A stretch of 47,712 bases of DNA from JAKVCB01 sp963578605 (GCA_963578605.1 CAUZEA010000038.1:1-47712); one strand, 5' to 3'. Shown: positions 26,838 through 35,937, numbered from the stretch's first letter. A program made the numbers and translations. Notes: a model not told the origin generated them from the letters alone.

Positions 26838-27159
26838 AGCTTTCCCCTATCGGTATTAGAAATTATAACCGCAGCAGCCGAGAGCCGTAAAAAAATCGAA
26901 GGTCTCGCCCTTACTTTCGAGCATCAATGCATGCGCATTAAGAGAGGCGGAAGAGGTCTGGTTTGCCAGCACGACGACCTGTATGCTGCCGATCACGTGA
27001 TTTAATTTTCAGGCAGTTGGCGACGGCCGGGTGGGACTGGTATACCGACCGATTCTGGCGGGGAGGTTGGTGTGGAACTTATCGCCGAATCGCAAGCCGC
27101 CCAATTGCAAGTGTATGCTGAGATGATCGATACCCGGTCCCCCTGATCAGGAGCTCGCT
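26838..27159. other. Divergent intergenic region between GH42-like gene and nitrilase gene
   Basis: The region holds divergent promoters. A GTG frame at 27072-27146 encodes 24 residues (VELIAESQAAQLQVYAEMID plus four more) and follows a GGGAGG at a plausible distance. The frame is open back to 27006, so it may equally be the tail of a lost gene. CTGGTATACC at 27037-27046 matches the core of the tandem array at 604-755. AGGAG at 27149-27153 serves the nitrilase start at 27160. Confidence 0.4.
27037..27046. promoter_or_regulatory. Single CTGGTATACC palindromic site, same core as the 604-755 array
   Basis: The ten bases CTGGTATACC contain the perfect 8-bp dyad GGTATACC found in each unit of the 19-bp array. 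The site lies about 115 bp upstream of the nitrilase ATG. Dimeric regulators of the GntR superfamily often bind GGTATACC-like dyads, so a shared operator is possible, but an 8-bp match can occur by chance in a window of this size. Confidence 0.25.
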
Positions 27160-28005
27160 ATGCAGGATATGCGTATCGGTGTGGTCCAGATGATTTGTCG
27201 GGTTGGTCGAACAGAGGCCAACCTCGAGACGATCGAGTGCTTTAGCGAGAAAGCTGCAGGGCAAGATGTGGACATGCTCTGTTTCCCCGAATTATCCATT
27301 TGCGGATACAATGCCGGGAGTACCGCTCATCCTGAGCCGGAACCGCTCGATGGCCCTTCCGTTGGGCGGCTCAAGGCGATTGCCGCGGGCCATGGGATCA
27401 CCTTGCTCGCGGGGTTTTTGGAGCGGGGCCGCAGTGGCATAGTCTACAACACGCAAGTCATCTGCGATGCAGACGGCCTGGTCGCAGCCTATCGCAAGAC
27501 GCATGTGCCCACGACAGAAATCGGCACCTGGTCGGCCGGGGCTGAGTTGCCGGTCTTTCTACACCATAAGGCGTGTTACGGGGTCGAGATTTGTTACGAT
27601 TCGCACTTTCCCGAGGTGAGTGCCATTCTGGCGAAAAAGGGGGCAGACATCCTTTTTTTCCCCCACGCTTCGACCGGCGCCGGCGGGGGCGAGACTGGGG
27701 AGACAGCCGTGGCTAAGAAAGCTCGCTGGTTGCGCTATATGCCAGCTCGTGCCTATGACAATACGGTCTACGTGGCTGTGTGCAACCAGGCCGGCGACAA
27801 CGACGCGGATCGGCGTTTTGCGGGGGTGTCCTTTATTTGTGACCCGTACGGGGTAGTCATTGCCGAAGCGGGGGGCGATGGTGAGGAAATGGTGGTAGCC
27901 CATTTGCAAGCATCCGAGTTGCGGAGGGCGCGCAGCGTCCCCGAGACCTTCTTTCGCCATTTTCGCCGACCGGAAATGTATGCCTATTGGCTGGGGGAGA
28001 GCTGA
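27160..28005 (+). CDS. Nitrilase-superfamily amidase (carbon-nitrogen hydrolase)
   Basis: This 281-residue protein carries the complete catalytic triad of the family: Glu44 in CFPELSICGYN, Lys113 in AYRKTHVP and Cys145 in GVEICYDSHFPE. The superfamily hydrolyses nitriles, amides or carbamates. The YRK and the C-terminal pattern fit an aliphatic amidase or N-carbamoyl-type enzyme better than a true nitrilase. An AGGAG six bases before the ATG supports the start. The gene stands alone; the oxidoreductase remnant begins at its stop codon, suggesting it was once first in a longer operon. Confidence 0.88.
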   Translation: MQDMRIGVVQMICRVGRTEANLETIECFSEKAAGQDVDMLCFPELSICGYNAGSTAHPEPEPLDGPSVGRLKAIAAGHGITLLAGFLERGRSGIVYNTQVICDADGLVAAYRKTHVPTTEIGTWSAGAELPVFLHHKACYGVEICYDSHFPEVSAILAKKGADILFFPHASTGAGGGETGETAVAKKARWLRYMPARAYDNTVYVAVCNQAGDNDADRRFAGVSFICDPYGVVIAEAGGDGEEMVVAHLQASELRRARSVPETFFRHFRRPEMYAYWLGES

Positions 28006-28165
28006 GATTAACAAGACTCGCGTAGGGGTAATCGGCGTTGGGCGCGGCCAGGGTTTTGCGCGGAGTGCGACCGACAGCGTGGGGATGATCGCGCAAATTG
28101 GCACGACTTGCGTGCTAGCCGCGAACTATCCCCTTACGGCGTTTCGCAGCCAGATTTCATGGTGA
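28004..28165 (+). pseudogene. N-terminal remnant of a Gfo/Idh/MocA oxidoreductase
   Basis: Directly after the nitrilase stop, in the frame open from 27980, the translation reads INKTRVGVIGVGRGQGF followed by ARSATDSVGM. This is the typical start of Gfo/Idh/MocA dehydrogenases, with the GxGxxG Rossmann loop. After Met the family similarity ends and the frame closes at 28165, about 50 residues in, against about 350-450 for a whole enzyme. The fusion point, near 28078, therefore marks a deletion or rearrangement. No own start codon is evident in the family-like part. It is not expected to be functional. Confidence 0.6.
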
Positions 28166-28180
28166 CCCTGCCGCGGCAGT

Positions 28181-31006
28181 TCATTGGAGGGAGACTCGAA
28201 CTTCGTCAATGACTGGCGAGTCAGCACAGTTGACCGTGTCGAGGATCGCTCGGTATTGGATCCACTGGCCCTTGATCGCACCTGCTGCAACTTTCGAGGG
28301 CGTGTCGAAGAAAGAATCCTTTCCCTTTGGTCCGCGCCAAGTTGCCTTGTTCAGTCCTTCACGCGACTTGGCCGATCGCAATTGAAAACGAACGGAGGTC
28401 CTGGCAGGTGTTTCGGCCTTCCAGTCGATCCCTGTCACGCTTTTCCCGTTGGCGAGATAGGGTGACGAAACGTAATCAAACAAGCAGCTACGGTCACGAA
28501 TGTTTCCCACATCAACGCCGATGTCGTAATGCACTCCTTTACCGGGGATGCCCCAGCGGTTGTCGACACTGAAACCATCGGGTGATCCGAAGTAAAGAAA
28601 CGAATCGGTTGCGTGATCTCCGAAGTGCCCAACCTCTTCGTGAGATCCATCGTGGCGATGGCACCAGAAAAAGACATCGGTATGGCCATCGAAGTTAAAG
28701 TCGCTGACCACGGCCCCCGTACCACCGTCGGTGGGCAACTGAACACGTCGGTCAAGGCTGAATTGATCTGGTCCACCAAGCAGCAAAGACGAATTTAAGG
28801 ACCGGCGTCCACCTTGGCTGTAGAGCGGACAGACGATGTCGAGCCAGCCATCGTCATTGACGTCGCCGATGGTCATTGTTTTGCACTGCAGCTTGACGAC
28901 TTGCGAGCGGGAGAGATCAAACTGGGCATCCTTATCTCCGTAGTAAATCTTGACTTCCTTTCCTCCGGCGAATGCGATGTCAAGGTGGCCGTCACGATTA
29001 AGGTCGGCCACGTCAGGTGTTCCAGTATCGTAGGCACCTTCAATAAGTTGGCGGCGATCTTTTGAGAATTCTCGCGTTCCGTTTCCAAGAAAGATAGCAG
29101 CGGTACGGTCGACGGTCTTGTCTGCCCGCTCCTGGCCAAACACAAGATCTAAGTGTCCATCGCCGTTGATATCGACAACGCATGGTGAGCGACTACGGTT
29201 CATCGGCACGGTTGTGCTGTCGGTAACGACGTACCCGTGTGGGCTCCCCCAAAAAATGGTAAACGCGGAGTCAGGGTCATCACTTCCTGGTAGGGGGAAA
29301 TAGTTGCTGACGAGAATGTCGATGTAGCCGTCCTTGTCCAGGTCAGCCACCTGTACACCCAACCCACGAACCGCAGGCAGGCCGCTCACTCGCCAGGGAT
29401 GAAAGTCACCTCCCTCGTTCCAATAGATGAAGAGTTCATTGGCCCCTCGGGTGACCTCGCCTTGATTCATTAACATTAAATCGACCTGGCCGTCATCGTC
29501 CAGGTCGGCCATCGCCTGTTCGTAACCCTCTCGGCCCGGCAGCGAAGTTTTCCGGTCAGGCGAGTGTTTGCCTTGGGCGTTGCCAAAATAGAGCCAGCAC
29601 GGATCATAGTCACCACGCGATCCTCCCATCATCGAGGTGATCGCCAGGTCCAAATGGCCGTCGCCATTCAGGTCACCAACCGTACAGCCTTGAGCGCCAT
29701 GTTCGTACAGCGGAGTTCTCTTTGCCGGTGAAAATCCGTTGGGGCCGTTCCAATAGATAAATGAAGGCACTTCATAGGAATAGTGCTCCTGGAAGTTGCA
29801 CACCACCAGGTCGGTCCAGCCGTCACTATTGAGATCGGCGGCATTGGCTCCCCACGCACCCATGGTTTGCAACTCCTGCCGGTTGTCTGGCGAAAATCCA
29901 TCTGCCGACCCCCAATAGAGGTAGGAGTTGATCAACCGGTTGGCCAGCTTGGGATTACCCGTGAGCGAGTACTGGTGATTGGTAAAAAAGATATCAGCGT
30001 AGCCATCCTTGTTGAAGTCCGCCACGACACAGTCCTTGGCCATGTGGGTGGGGAATTCAATACGGCGTGTCGGCTCGAACTTTCCACCCCGGTTCAGGTA
30101 GGCGAGCGACTCTTCGCCTTTCTCGTTGGCAAAAACAATATCGAGTGCACCGTCGTTATCGACGTCGGCAATCTCAACCGCATGAGGGCTTGTGGCCGGC
30201 AAATTGGTCGTGGGTTGTTTGGAATACGTGTCTTTACTGCCATAGTAAATGTAAGAGTCCGCATCTTTGTCCCCGTTGGCAAACACGATATCCGGGTAAC
30301 CATCGTCGTTCAGATCAGCCACGGCGACATCCGATGCTCCCTGTGTTTCAAGATCCCGAAAATTCTCGCGATCGAATCCGTCTGCGGAGTTCCAGTAAAT
30401 CCGCGAAGGTGCACCGACCGCTTCTGGATCGCGGTATTCCCAAAAACCACCGGAGAACGCGAACACGATGTCGGGATACCCGTCTTTGTTGAAATCAGCA
30501 ACGACCGCCTTTTGGCAGTTTTGACTCGGCAGATAGGTGCGCCCGTCGAAAGAATAGGACCCATCACCGCTGGTCGCTCCCCAATAAATGGCCGAGTCCA
30601 TTCCTGTCCAGGAGCCGTTGGAGTAATTGGCGACCACCAGGTCCTGGGTGCCATCGGCGTTCAAATCGGCCGGCGTCACCCACATCGGCCCGTTGACGGG
30701 AACATAGGTATGATTGCGGATGCTGTAATCCTTGCCATTGCCCCAATAGATCGACATGTCGAGCATTTCGACCAGCGGATGGGAATTGACAAAAAACAAA
30801 TCGATAAAACCGTCGTGATTCACATCCCACCGATTCACAGTCTGGATACGACCATCGGCCGAAACATAGGTATTGGCCCCGGAATCCCCAAAAACGCCAT
30901 CTTGAAAGTCTTTAAATGTGGACTCCACCCATACGTCGTTCGCCAGGCCTGCGCTGATTAGCCCACAGAAAATGCTCACAGCAATGCAAGATGTCCAGAG
31001 TTTCAT
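28181..31006 (-). CDS. Secreted FG-GAP/VCBS-repeat beta-propeller protein
   Basis: This 941-residue protein has a signal peptide (MKLWTSCIAVSIFCGLISAG). Most of it is a run of repeats of the form ADLNxDGxxDLVxAN, each followed by an IYWG or YFGS element. I see more than a dozen copies between about residue 55 and 810. DxNxDG loops bind calcium in integrin-like propellers. The last 100 residues have a different beta-rich domain (SVRFQLRSAKSREGLNKATW). Such proteins are common and abundant in Planctomycetota, and serve as extracellular adhesion or binding surfaces. GAGG upstream of the ATG supports the start. No enzyme domain is visible. Confidence 0.88.
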   Translation of the reverse strand: MKLWTSCIAVSIFCGLISAGLANDVWVESTFKDFQDGVFGDSGANTYVSADGRIQTVNRWDVNHDGFIDLFFVNSHPLVEMLDMSIYWGNGKDYSIRNHTYVPVNGPMWVTPADLNADGTQDLVVANYSNGSWTGMDSAIYWGATSGDGSYSFDGRTYLPSQNCQKAVVADFNKDGYPDIVFAFSGGFWEYRDPEAVGAPSRIYWNSADGFDRENFRDLETQGASDVAVADLNDDGYPDIVFANGDKDADSYIYYGSKDTYSKQPTTNLPATSPHAVEIADVDNDGALDIVFANEKGEESLAYLNRGGKFEPTRRIEFPTHMAKDCVVADFNKDGYADIFFTNHQYSLTGNPKLANRLINSYLYWGSADGFSPDNRQELQTMGAWGANAADLNSDGWTDLVVCNFQEHYSYEVPSFIYWNGPNGFSPAKRTPLYEHGAQGCTVGDLNGDGHLDLAITSMMGGSRGDYDPCWLYFGNAQGKHSPDRKTSLPGREGYEQAMADLDDDGQVDLMLMNQGEVTRGANELFIYWNEGGDFHPWRVSGLPAVRGLGVQVADLDKDGYIDILVSNYFPLPGSDDPDSAFTIFWGSPHGYVVTDSTTVPMNRSRSPCVVDINGDGHLDLVFGQERADKTVDRTAAIFLGNGTREFSKDRRQLIEGAYDTGTPDVADLNRDGHLDIAFAGGKEVKIYYGDKDAQFDLSRSQVVKLQCKTMTIGDVNDDGWLDIVCPLYSQGGRRSLNSSLLLGGPDQFSLDRRVQLPTDGGTGAVVSDFNFDGHTDVFFWCHRHDGSHEEVGHFGDHATDSFLYFGSPDGFSVDNRWGIPGKGVHYDIGVDVGNIRDRSCLFDYVSSPYLANGKSVTGIDWKAETPARTSVRFQLRSAKSREGLNKATWRGPKGKDSFFDTPSKVAAGAIKGQWIQYRAILDTVNCADSPVIDEVRVSLQ

Positions 31007-31501
31007 CGATCCACCTCATCCGCGGTTAATGGTTTAGACTATTAAATGAATTAAAAAGTGTGACACCGATTCTGACAAGTCAACCTGATATTGTGCCGTG
31101 GGTGGGTCGCGATAGCAACGACCCACCAGGCGAGTAGCTCTGATTTGACCTGTGACGACATGGCAGGTTCTTCTCAGGCTTGAAATACTCTGCCAGCAAA
31201 GATCCGCCGGGCAGCTTGCCAGGGTACGAAAAGCTGAAAGTTGTGGGCGCGGCAGCTATCTTCTAGAATATACGGGTATCTCCGCGCGTTTGATCATTCT
31301 CTGGTCCGTTTTCGTAGCTTGGGGTTCGTCGACCGGACGTTGATGTCATGGTTGCAGATATCACGCTGCATGGTGAACACAAACCGTTTCGGAAGACTTC
31401 GCGTCAGAAGCCGATTAACATCATGTCGCACGCCGCGAGATCTCGTTCGCCCGATTGGCGCCATACCATACAACCTGTAATCTGCCGTGCTGGAGATAAC
31501 C
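31007..31501. other. Divergent intergenic region before an HpcH/HpaI aldolase gene
   Basis: About 495 bp separate the FG-GAP gene from the aldolase gene. No credible gene is seen; the frame 31241-31480 has no family resemblance. The left part is AT-rich, as a promoter for the FG-GAP gene would be. One strong hairpin lies at 31101-31127. Confidence 0.5.
31101..31127. promoter_or_regulatory. Perfect 9-bp inverted repeat (hairpin or operator)
   Basis: GGTGGGTCG at 31101-31109 pairs exactly with CGACCCACC at 31119-31127 around a 9-nt loop. No T-run follows on either strand, so it is not a standard intrinsic terminator. It lies in the spacer between divergent genes, consistent with an operator. 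Confidence 0.4.
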
Positions 31502-32278
31502 GTGACAGCGCTAAAAACTAATCCTGTCCGAGAAAATCTGCAAGCTGGCGGGACGAGCCTGGGCTGTTTCCTTGGCCTGGAGAGCAGCAGCGTCGCAGAG
31601 ATGCTCGGCCATGCCGGCTTCGAATGGCTGATGATCGAGGCAGAGCACAACGCGCTCGACATGGCTCAAGTGCAGGACATGATTCGGGCGGTGAATACCA
31701 CACCCGCCGTACCGCTGGTGCGGATTCCTTCAGCCGACCGCGTGTTCATCCAGCGGGTTTTGGATGTCGGCGCGATGGGCATCATGGTCCCCATGATCCG
31801 CAGCCTGGAGGAGGTTCGCCAGGTCGTGCAGGCAACCCGCTATCCACCCGAGGGCCGACGCGCGTTCGGCGGGTTGCGGGCCAGCAAGTACACGTTCGAC
31901 AACGAGGGATATTTTCGACGGGCCAATCAAAACATCCTGGTTATCATCATCATCGAGACTAGCGAGGCAGTCGACCAAATCGACGCGATCGCCAGCGAAC
32001 CGGGTGTGGACGCGTTGATGATCGGTCCCTTCGATTTGTACCTTTCTTACGGACTGGATCCCTTCAAGCAACCGTCACCCGAAGCCGAAGCGATCATGGA
32101 GCGCGTGTTGGCAGCCGGTCGAAAGCACAATACGCCGGTTGGCCTTGTCTACGGTTCGCCGGAGCAGGTCAAACAGCGCCGCGACGAGGGCTTTCAGTTG
32201 CTTGCCCTGACCGACTACCTGATGTTGGCCAACAGGGCCCGTGAGTGCCTTCAAATTGTTAGCGGTGAACTAGAATAG
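31502..32278 (+). CDS. HpcH/HpaI aldolase family protein (first of two paralogs)
   Basis: This 258-residue class II aldolase has GCFLGLESSSVAEMLGHAGF, EAEHNALD, the active-site RIPSADRVFIQRVLDVGAMG, IIETSEAVDQID with the metal Glu, and DALMIGPFDLYLSYG with the metal Asp. The family splits or forms 2-keto-3-deoxy or 4-hydroxy-2-oxo acids using a divalent metal. The GTG at 31502 is preferred over the GTG at 31487 because a GGAG lies six bases upstream. The second paralog at 44274-45038 shares the same motif order, and both are single genes without an obvious pathway neighbour. Substrate is unknown. Confidence 0.85.
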   Translation: MTALKTNPVRENLQAGGTSLGCFLGLESSSVAEMLGHAGFEWLMIEAEHNALDMAQVQDMIRAVNTTPAVPLVRIPSADRVFIQRVLDVGAMGIMVPMIRSLEEVRQVVQATRYPPEGRRAFGGLRASKYTFDNEGYFRRANQNILVIIIIETSEAVDQIDAIASEPGVDALMIGPFDLYLSYGLDPFKQPSPEAEAIMERVLAAGRKHNTPVGLVYGSPEQVKQRRDEGFQLLALTDYLMLANRARECLQIVSGELE

Positions 32279-32374
32279 GTTTGGCCTCGTTCCCATGAAT
32301 CGTGCTACCAGTTATCGGGGATTGTTCACCGAGTTCGGCATTTTCTGCCGTAAGCCGTATTTTTAGGGAGAAAC

Positions 32375-34075
32375 ATGTTAACTATTCAGGTCCAACATGG
32401 CTTGAAACACCTTCTGTTTCGGCTTGTTCTGCGTGGGTGCGTCGTTTTACTTCTTTCGATCATGGCGAGTGGACCAGAAGCACGCGGAAACGGGACGCTT
32501 GGTCCGCGCAATGAGCCGGTCGATCTCACTTTGTATGAGCAGGTATCGTACGTAGCGCCGGCGGGGGAAGACGAACCAGACCGTGGTTCGCGAGACCATC
32601 CCTATCGCAGCCTGGGGTTTGCCGTAGCTCAGAGTCAAGGCGCCAGTGAGAATAGTCGCTCTGCCATCCTGATCGCGGCAGGGACGTATATCGTCAATGA
32701 TCTGAAATTGTCCTCCTGGGTCGATTTGTACGGCGGCTTTGACAACGAGAACTGGGTTCGTCAGATTGCAGCAAACAAGACGATTCTGGACGCCGACGGA
32801 AAAGGACGAGTCCTGGTCGGTGCGGACCAGTGCCGTGTTGACGGTTTCACATTACAGGGTGGGCGGCGTCGAGGGCATGGTGGTGCAATCCTTTGCAAAG
32901 ATGCTGGCATGGTGATAACCAACAACGTCTTCATGAACAACGGCACGTTGGAACCAACAGGCTACAACCGTCAGCACCTCCACGAACGTGGGCATACAGG
33001 CGGAGCAATCGCATTAAGTTTTGCGAGTACGTGTAAGATCGCGCACAACCTGTTGGTCGAAAACTTTACCGAAATTGGCGAAGGGGGCGCTATCTCTTGC
33101 TATCAGTTGAGCCGGTCCCCACGCGGCAAATCGGTTATCCAGGAGAACGTCTTTCTGGGGAATCGTACGGGCGCATCGGTCATGCCGTTTCCTATGACCA
33201 GGGCAAGCAGTGGCGGAGCGATTTCCTGCAGCCACGGCTCAGCACCCAGTATTTTGCGAAATGCTTTCATTGGCAATCAGGCCGGCGACAACAGTGATGC
33301 CGGCGCAATCTACATGGAAGTCGCGTCGAGCCCGCTGGTTCAGGGGAACTGGATTGTTGGCAACCAGGGCTACGATGACGGTGGCGGTATTTATTGTATG
33401 AGAGATGCCCAGCCCACGATTGAGAGCAATTGGATCGCCGGCAACCAGTGCGTGCGGGGAGGCCCCGGCGGTATCCGACTTAGCAAGGAGGGGCGGGCAA
33501 TCATTCGTAACAATTTTGTCGTTCATAATCAAAAAGGCGGTGGCGTGCTTAATGCCAACGGTTGGATGCGGATGGAGAACAATACCATCGTTAATAACGG
33601 ACAACTCGGAGTATACCATCACAATTCGTTGGAGCATTTTAACCCTTCGGTTCTATCTAAAAACATCATCCGCGAAAATGCCCTGCAAATCGATGAGGGT
33701 GGATTGCGACCGGTCATCTCGTACAACAATGTGTCGGGGGGATGCGACGGGGAAGGAAACATCGATGCAGATCCCCAATTTGTCGAAGATGGAATCGAGC
33801 AAACCGTTTCGCAAATCGAGTACGATCCCGAATCCTTTACGACCTGGATCGCATGTGAGCCGACTTTGGTAGGTCATGCCGACTTGAAAGGCAGGATCCT
33901 GCAATATGGAAAACGCTGGAGTGTCGTGAGGTTAAGCGACGGGCAGTCGATTGTGGTTTGGGGTGACGTGACACGGCAACTGGGCGGAAATGCCAACGTC
34001 AGCAATTCAATCAGGATCATTCCGACGTTTCGGATTAAAGAGAATTCGCCTCAGCATGATATGGGTGCTCGTTGA
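32375..34075 (+). CDS. Secreted right-handed beta-helix protein
   Basis: This 566-residue protein has a signal-like N-terminus (LFRLVLRGCVVLLLSIMASG). An early VSYVAPAGEDEP and HPYRSLGFAV pattern is typical of DUF1565-type proteins. A long run of short asparagine-rich coils follows (ITNNVFMNNGT, IQENVFLGNRTG, ILRNAFIGNQAGD, VQGNWIVGNQGYDDGGGIY, IESNWIAGN), characteristic of parallel beta-helices of polysaccharide lyases and adhesins. No lyase active-site motif is evident. It probably binds or cleaves a cell-surface glycan. A GGAG precedes the ATG. It stands alone between intergenic stretches. Confidence 0.8.
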   Translation: MLTIQVQHGLKHLLFRLVLRGCVVLLLSIMASGPEARGNGTLGPRNEPVDLTLYEQVSYVAPAGEDEPDRGSRDHPYRSLGFAVAQSQGASENSRSAILIAAGTYIVNDLKLSSWVDLYGGFDNENWVRQIAANKTILDADGKGRVLVGADQCRVDGFTLQGGRRRGHGGAILCKDAGMVITNNVFMNNGTLEPTGYNRQHLHERGHTGGAIALSFASTCKIAHNLLVENFTEIGEGGAISCYQLSRSPRGKSVIQENVFLGNRTGASVMPFPMTRASSGGAISCSHGSAPSILRNAFIGNQAGDNSDAGAIYMEVASSPLVQGNWIVGNQGYDDGGGIYCMRDAQPTIESNWIAGNQCVRGGPGGIRLSKEGRAIIRNNFVVHNQKGGGVLNANGWMRMENNTIVNNGQLGVYHHNSLEHFNPSVLSKNIIRENALQIDEGGLRPVISYNNVSGGCDGEGNIDADPQFVEDGIEQTVSQIEYDPESFTTWIACEPTLVGHADLKGRILQYGKRWSVVRLSDGQSIVVWGDVTRQLGGNANVSNSIRIIPTFRIKENSPQHDMGAR

Positions 34076-34165
34076 ATTATTCAACTTCACGTGGTGCATT
34101 CCGGCACCTGGGCCTGCCCAACGGTCGTACCCGGAAGAAAGGTTTGGTTTTGAATACCCAACTGC

Positions 34166-35632
34166 TCATTTCGAGTAACGGAGATCATCCACATATAACT
34201 CCACGTGATGACCTCCCGACTGTATGTTGAAAAGACCAAAGCGATCGAGGGTTGCACCCTCTGCCCGCAGTCCTTCCTGCAGGTCGAGATAATGTGGCTG
34301 ACCATCGAACGTGACCGTAATGCGACCACGACCATTGGCCTCATCAGGTTGGTAGTGCAGCGACCAGTGGTGAATCTTTCCATTGGGTTCAATCCTGGGT
34401 CGTTCCTGTTCTGTGCCCTCGTGAGTGGGAGCCTCACCATGACCTTTGGATGTTGAATAGGCTGGTCGAAAGTAGTGGCCAATACGACTGGGGCCTTCGA
34501 CCATGATTCCCAAGAGGTCGGTCTGACGCTGTTCGTGTTCTGGAAGGTCCTTGTACCGTTTGGCGTCAGCCCCGAACCAGCCGAGCATGGCGGCGCTATC
34601 GGCACCAGCGCTTCGCAGCATGACTTTACCGCTGGCCAGCAGTTCATGCTCCAAGGAAAAAGGGCCTACCGGGTCAGCATAGTATGCCGGTTTCTCGTCG
34701 CGAAAGAGAATGCCTCCAATCTCACCCTGCTGACCCCCAGCATAGTCGGTCATGTTATGGCCAAAATTGTGGTACGGCCGGATAACGCGTTGGGCAAACG
34801 TGACGGGATTGCCGTCGGTGTGCCAACCGGGATCGGTGTCGAACGACTCCCCTGCCCCGTCGATGACAACATCATCAAGATAAACCTCCAAGGGATCCCC
34901 AGCTGTTTGTTGATTCCAAATCCCGAATCGATCGAACGTGGCGCCCTGCTGCCGGTGACCATCCAGAAGCGGAAATTCCCATGTTTGATTATCGCAGCGA
35001 AATGTGACTAAGCCTCGACCGTCAGCCCCCTCGGGATCGTAAGTCATTTCCCACTGGTGGACGGTTCCATTGGCCAGGTAAGGGGGCGTGGGGGTCGTTT
35101 GGTAGCGTTCTCCTTCGAATGCACCCACTCCATTGGTTCCCCATTGTTGGGTGCCGTATTCGCAAAACACCCAATATTTTCCACCGTTGCCATCGAGCCG
35201 CATGGCCAGGGAACTGGGAGTACGCCATCCCTGCGACTTTTCTTGATTAAACCAACCAACAAGCACTCCGCTTCCACCACCAGCTCGTGTTACTGCAAAA
35301 GTTCCTGACGCCGACAGGCGATCCTCCAATGTTTTGGGAGAGATCTTTTTCGCATAGGTGGCCCGCGGGTAGGCACGGTGAATAATTCCACCAGCCTCGC
35401 CCGGGCGAGAACCTCCTGCAAAATTCGACGAGCGGTAGCCGAAATTCTGCCGAACGACTGGTCGCCCCGCCGGCAAGAGCTGACTGCGAAAGGATTCCCA
35501 TCCTGGATCGGTATCGAAGTTCGCGCTGGCCTGGTGGCCTGGTTCCGCTCCCACTAGCCTGTTGACGATTCCCACTACAACGGTCACAGCCGCCATAATT
35601 TTGCAGAGGCGTCCAAGGGTTTGGCGATTCAT
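34166..35632 (-). CDS. Secreted protein of two tandem homologous domains, function unknown
   Basis: This 488-residue protein has a signal peptide at about residues 8-28 (LCKIMAAVTVVVGIVNRLVG). It then repeats one domain of about 220 residues twice. FDTDPGW opens both. NFGYRSSNFAGG parallels NFGHNMTDYAGG. GATFDRFGIWNQQTAGDPLEVYLDDV parallels GATLDRFGLFNIQSGGHHVELYVDDL. The fold is probably a concanavalin-like jelly roll that binds carbohydrate, but no family name is recognised. An AAAGGAG eight bases before the ATG supports the start. It faces the beta-helix gene tail to tail, so the two need not be co-regulated. Confidence 0.65.
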   Translation of the reverse strand: MNRQTLGRLCKIMAAVTVVVGIVNRLVGAEPGHQASANFDTDPGWESFRSQLLPAGRPVVRQNFGYRSSNFAGGSRPGEAGGIIHRAYPRATYAKKISPKTLEDRLSASGTFAVTRAGGGSGVLVGWFNQEKSQGWRTPSSLAMRLDGNGGKYWVFCEYGTQQWGTNGVGAFEGERYQTTPTPPYLANGTVHQWEMTYDPEGADGRGLVTFRCDNQTWEFPLLDGHRQQGATFDRFGIWNQQTAGDPLEVYLDDVVIDGAGESFDTDPGWHTDGNPVTFAQRVIRPYHNFGHNMTDYAGGQQGEIGGILFRDEKPAYYADPVGPFSLEHELLASGKVMLRSAGADSAAMLGWFGADAKRYKDLPEHEQRQTDLLGIMVEGPSRIGHYFRPAYSTSKGHGEAPTHEGTEQERPRIEPNGKIHHWSLHYQPDEANGRGRITVTFDGQPHYLDLQEGLRAEGATLDRFGLFNIQSGGHHVELYVDDLRYSK

Positions 35633-35925
35633 GACGATGCTCCTTTTGCGGTTGACAACGGTTGGACACCGGGTCGGTGCGTTCGATCGTGGTTTATTTC
35701 ATTGGCCCCAATGTCGACTACTCCCTCGCGGAGTTCATACCCGGACCGCCATATCTTGCTTGTCGCCAGAATCTATCTGTGCGTCAAGCTACCTGTCATT
35801 GTCGCTTGCCGCAGGGATCGTGGGAGAGAATTTCCCACCCGTGGTGGGGCGTGTGAGAGCTAGCAAGAGGCTTGGTCTGCGAAGACCTCTTCGTTCGAGC
35901 TGAAGACCAACCACCGGGCCGCTGA
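35633..35925. other. Intergenic stretch between secreted protein and lipoprotein gene
   Basis: About 290 bp with no gene. Frames here show no family resemblance. The right end contains the 24-bp palindrome at 35914-35937, which overlaps the lipoprotein stop. The left part must contain the promoter of the minus-strand gene that ends at 34166. Confidence 0.5.
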
Positions 35926-35937
35926 TCAGCGGCCCGG
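35914..35937. terminator. Perfect 24-bp GC-rich palindrome overlapping the lipoprotein stop
   Basis: Twelve bases, CCGGGCCGCTGA, are followed by their exact reverse complement. The dyad covers the restored stop codon (35926-35928) of the minus-strand lipoprotein. It would form a very stable hairpin at the end of that transcript, though without a T-run, so termination is likely but not of the standard form. It could instead be a recombination hot spot. Confidence 0.45.
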
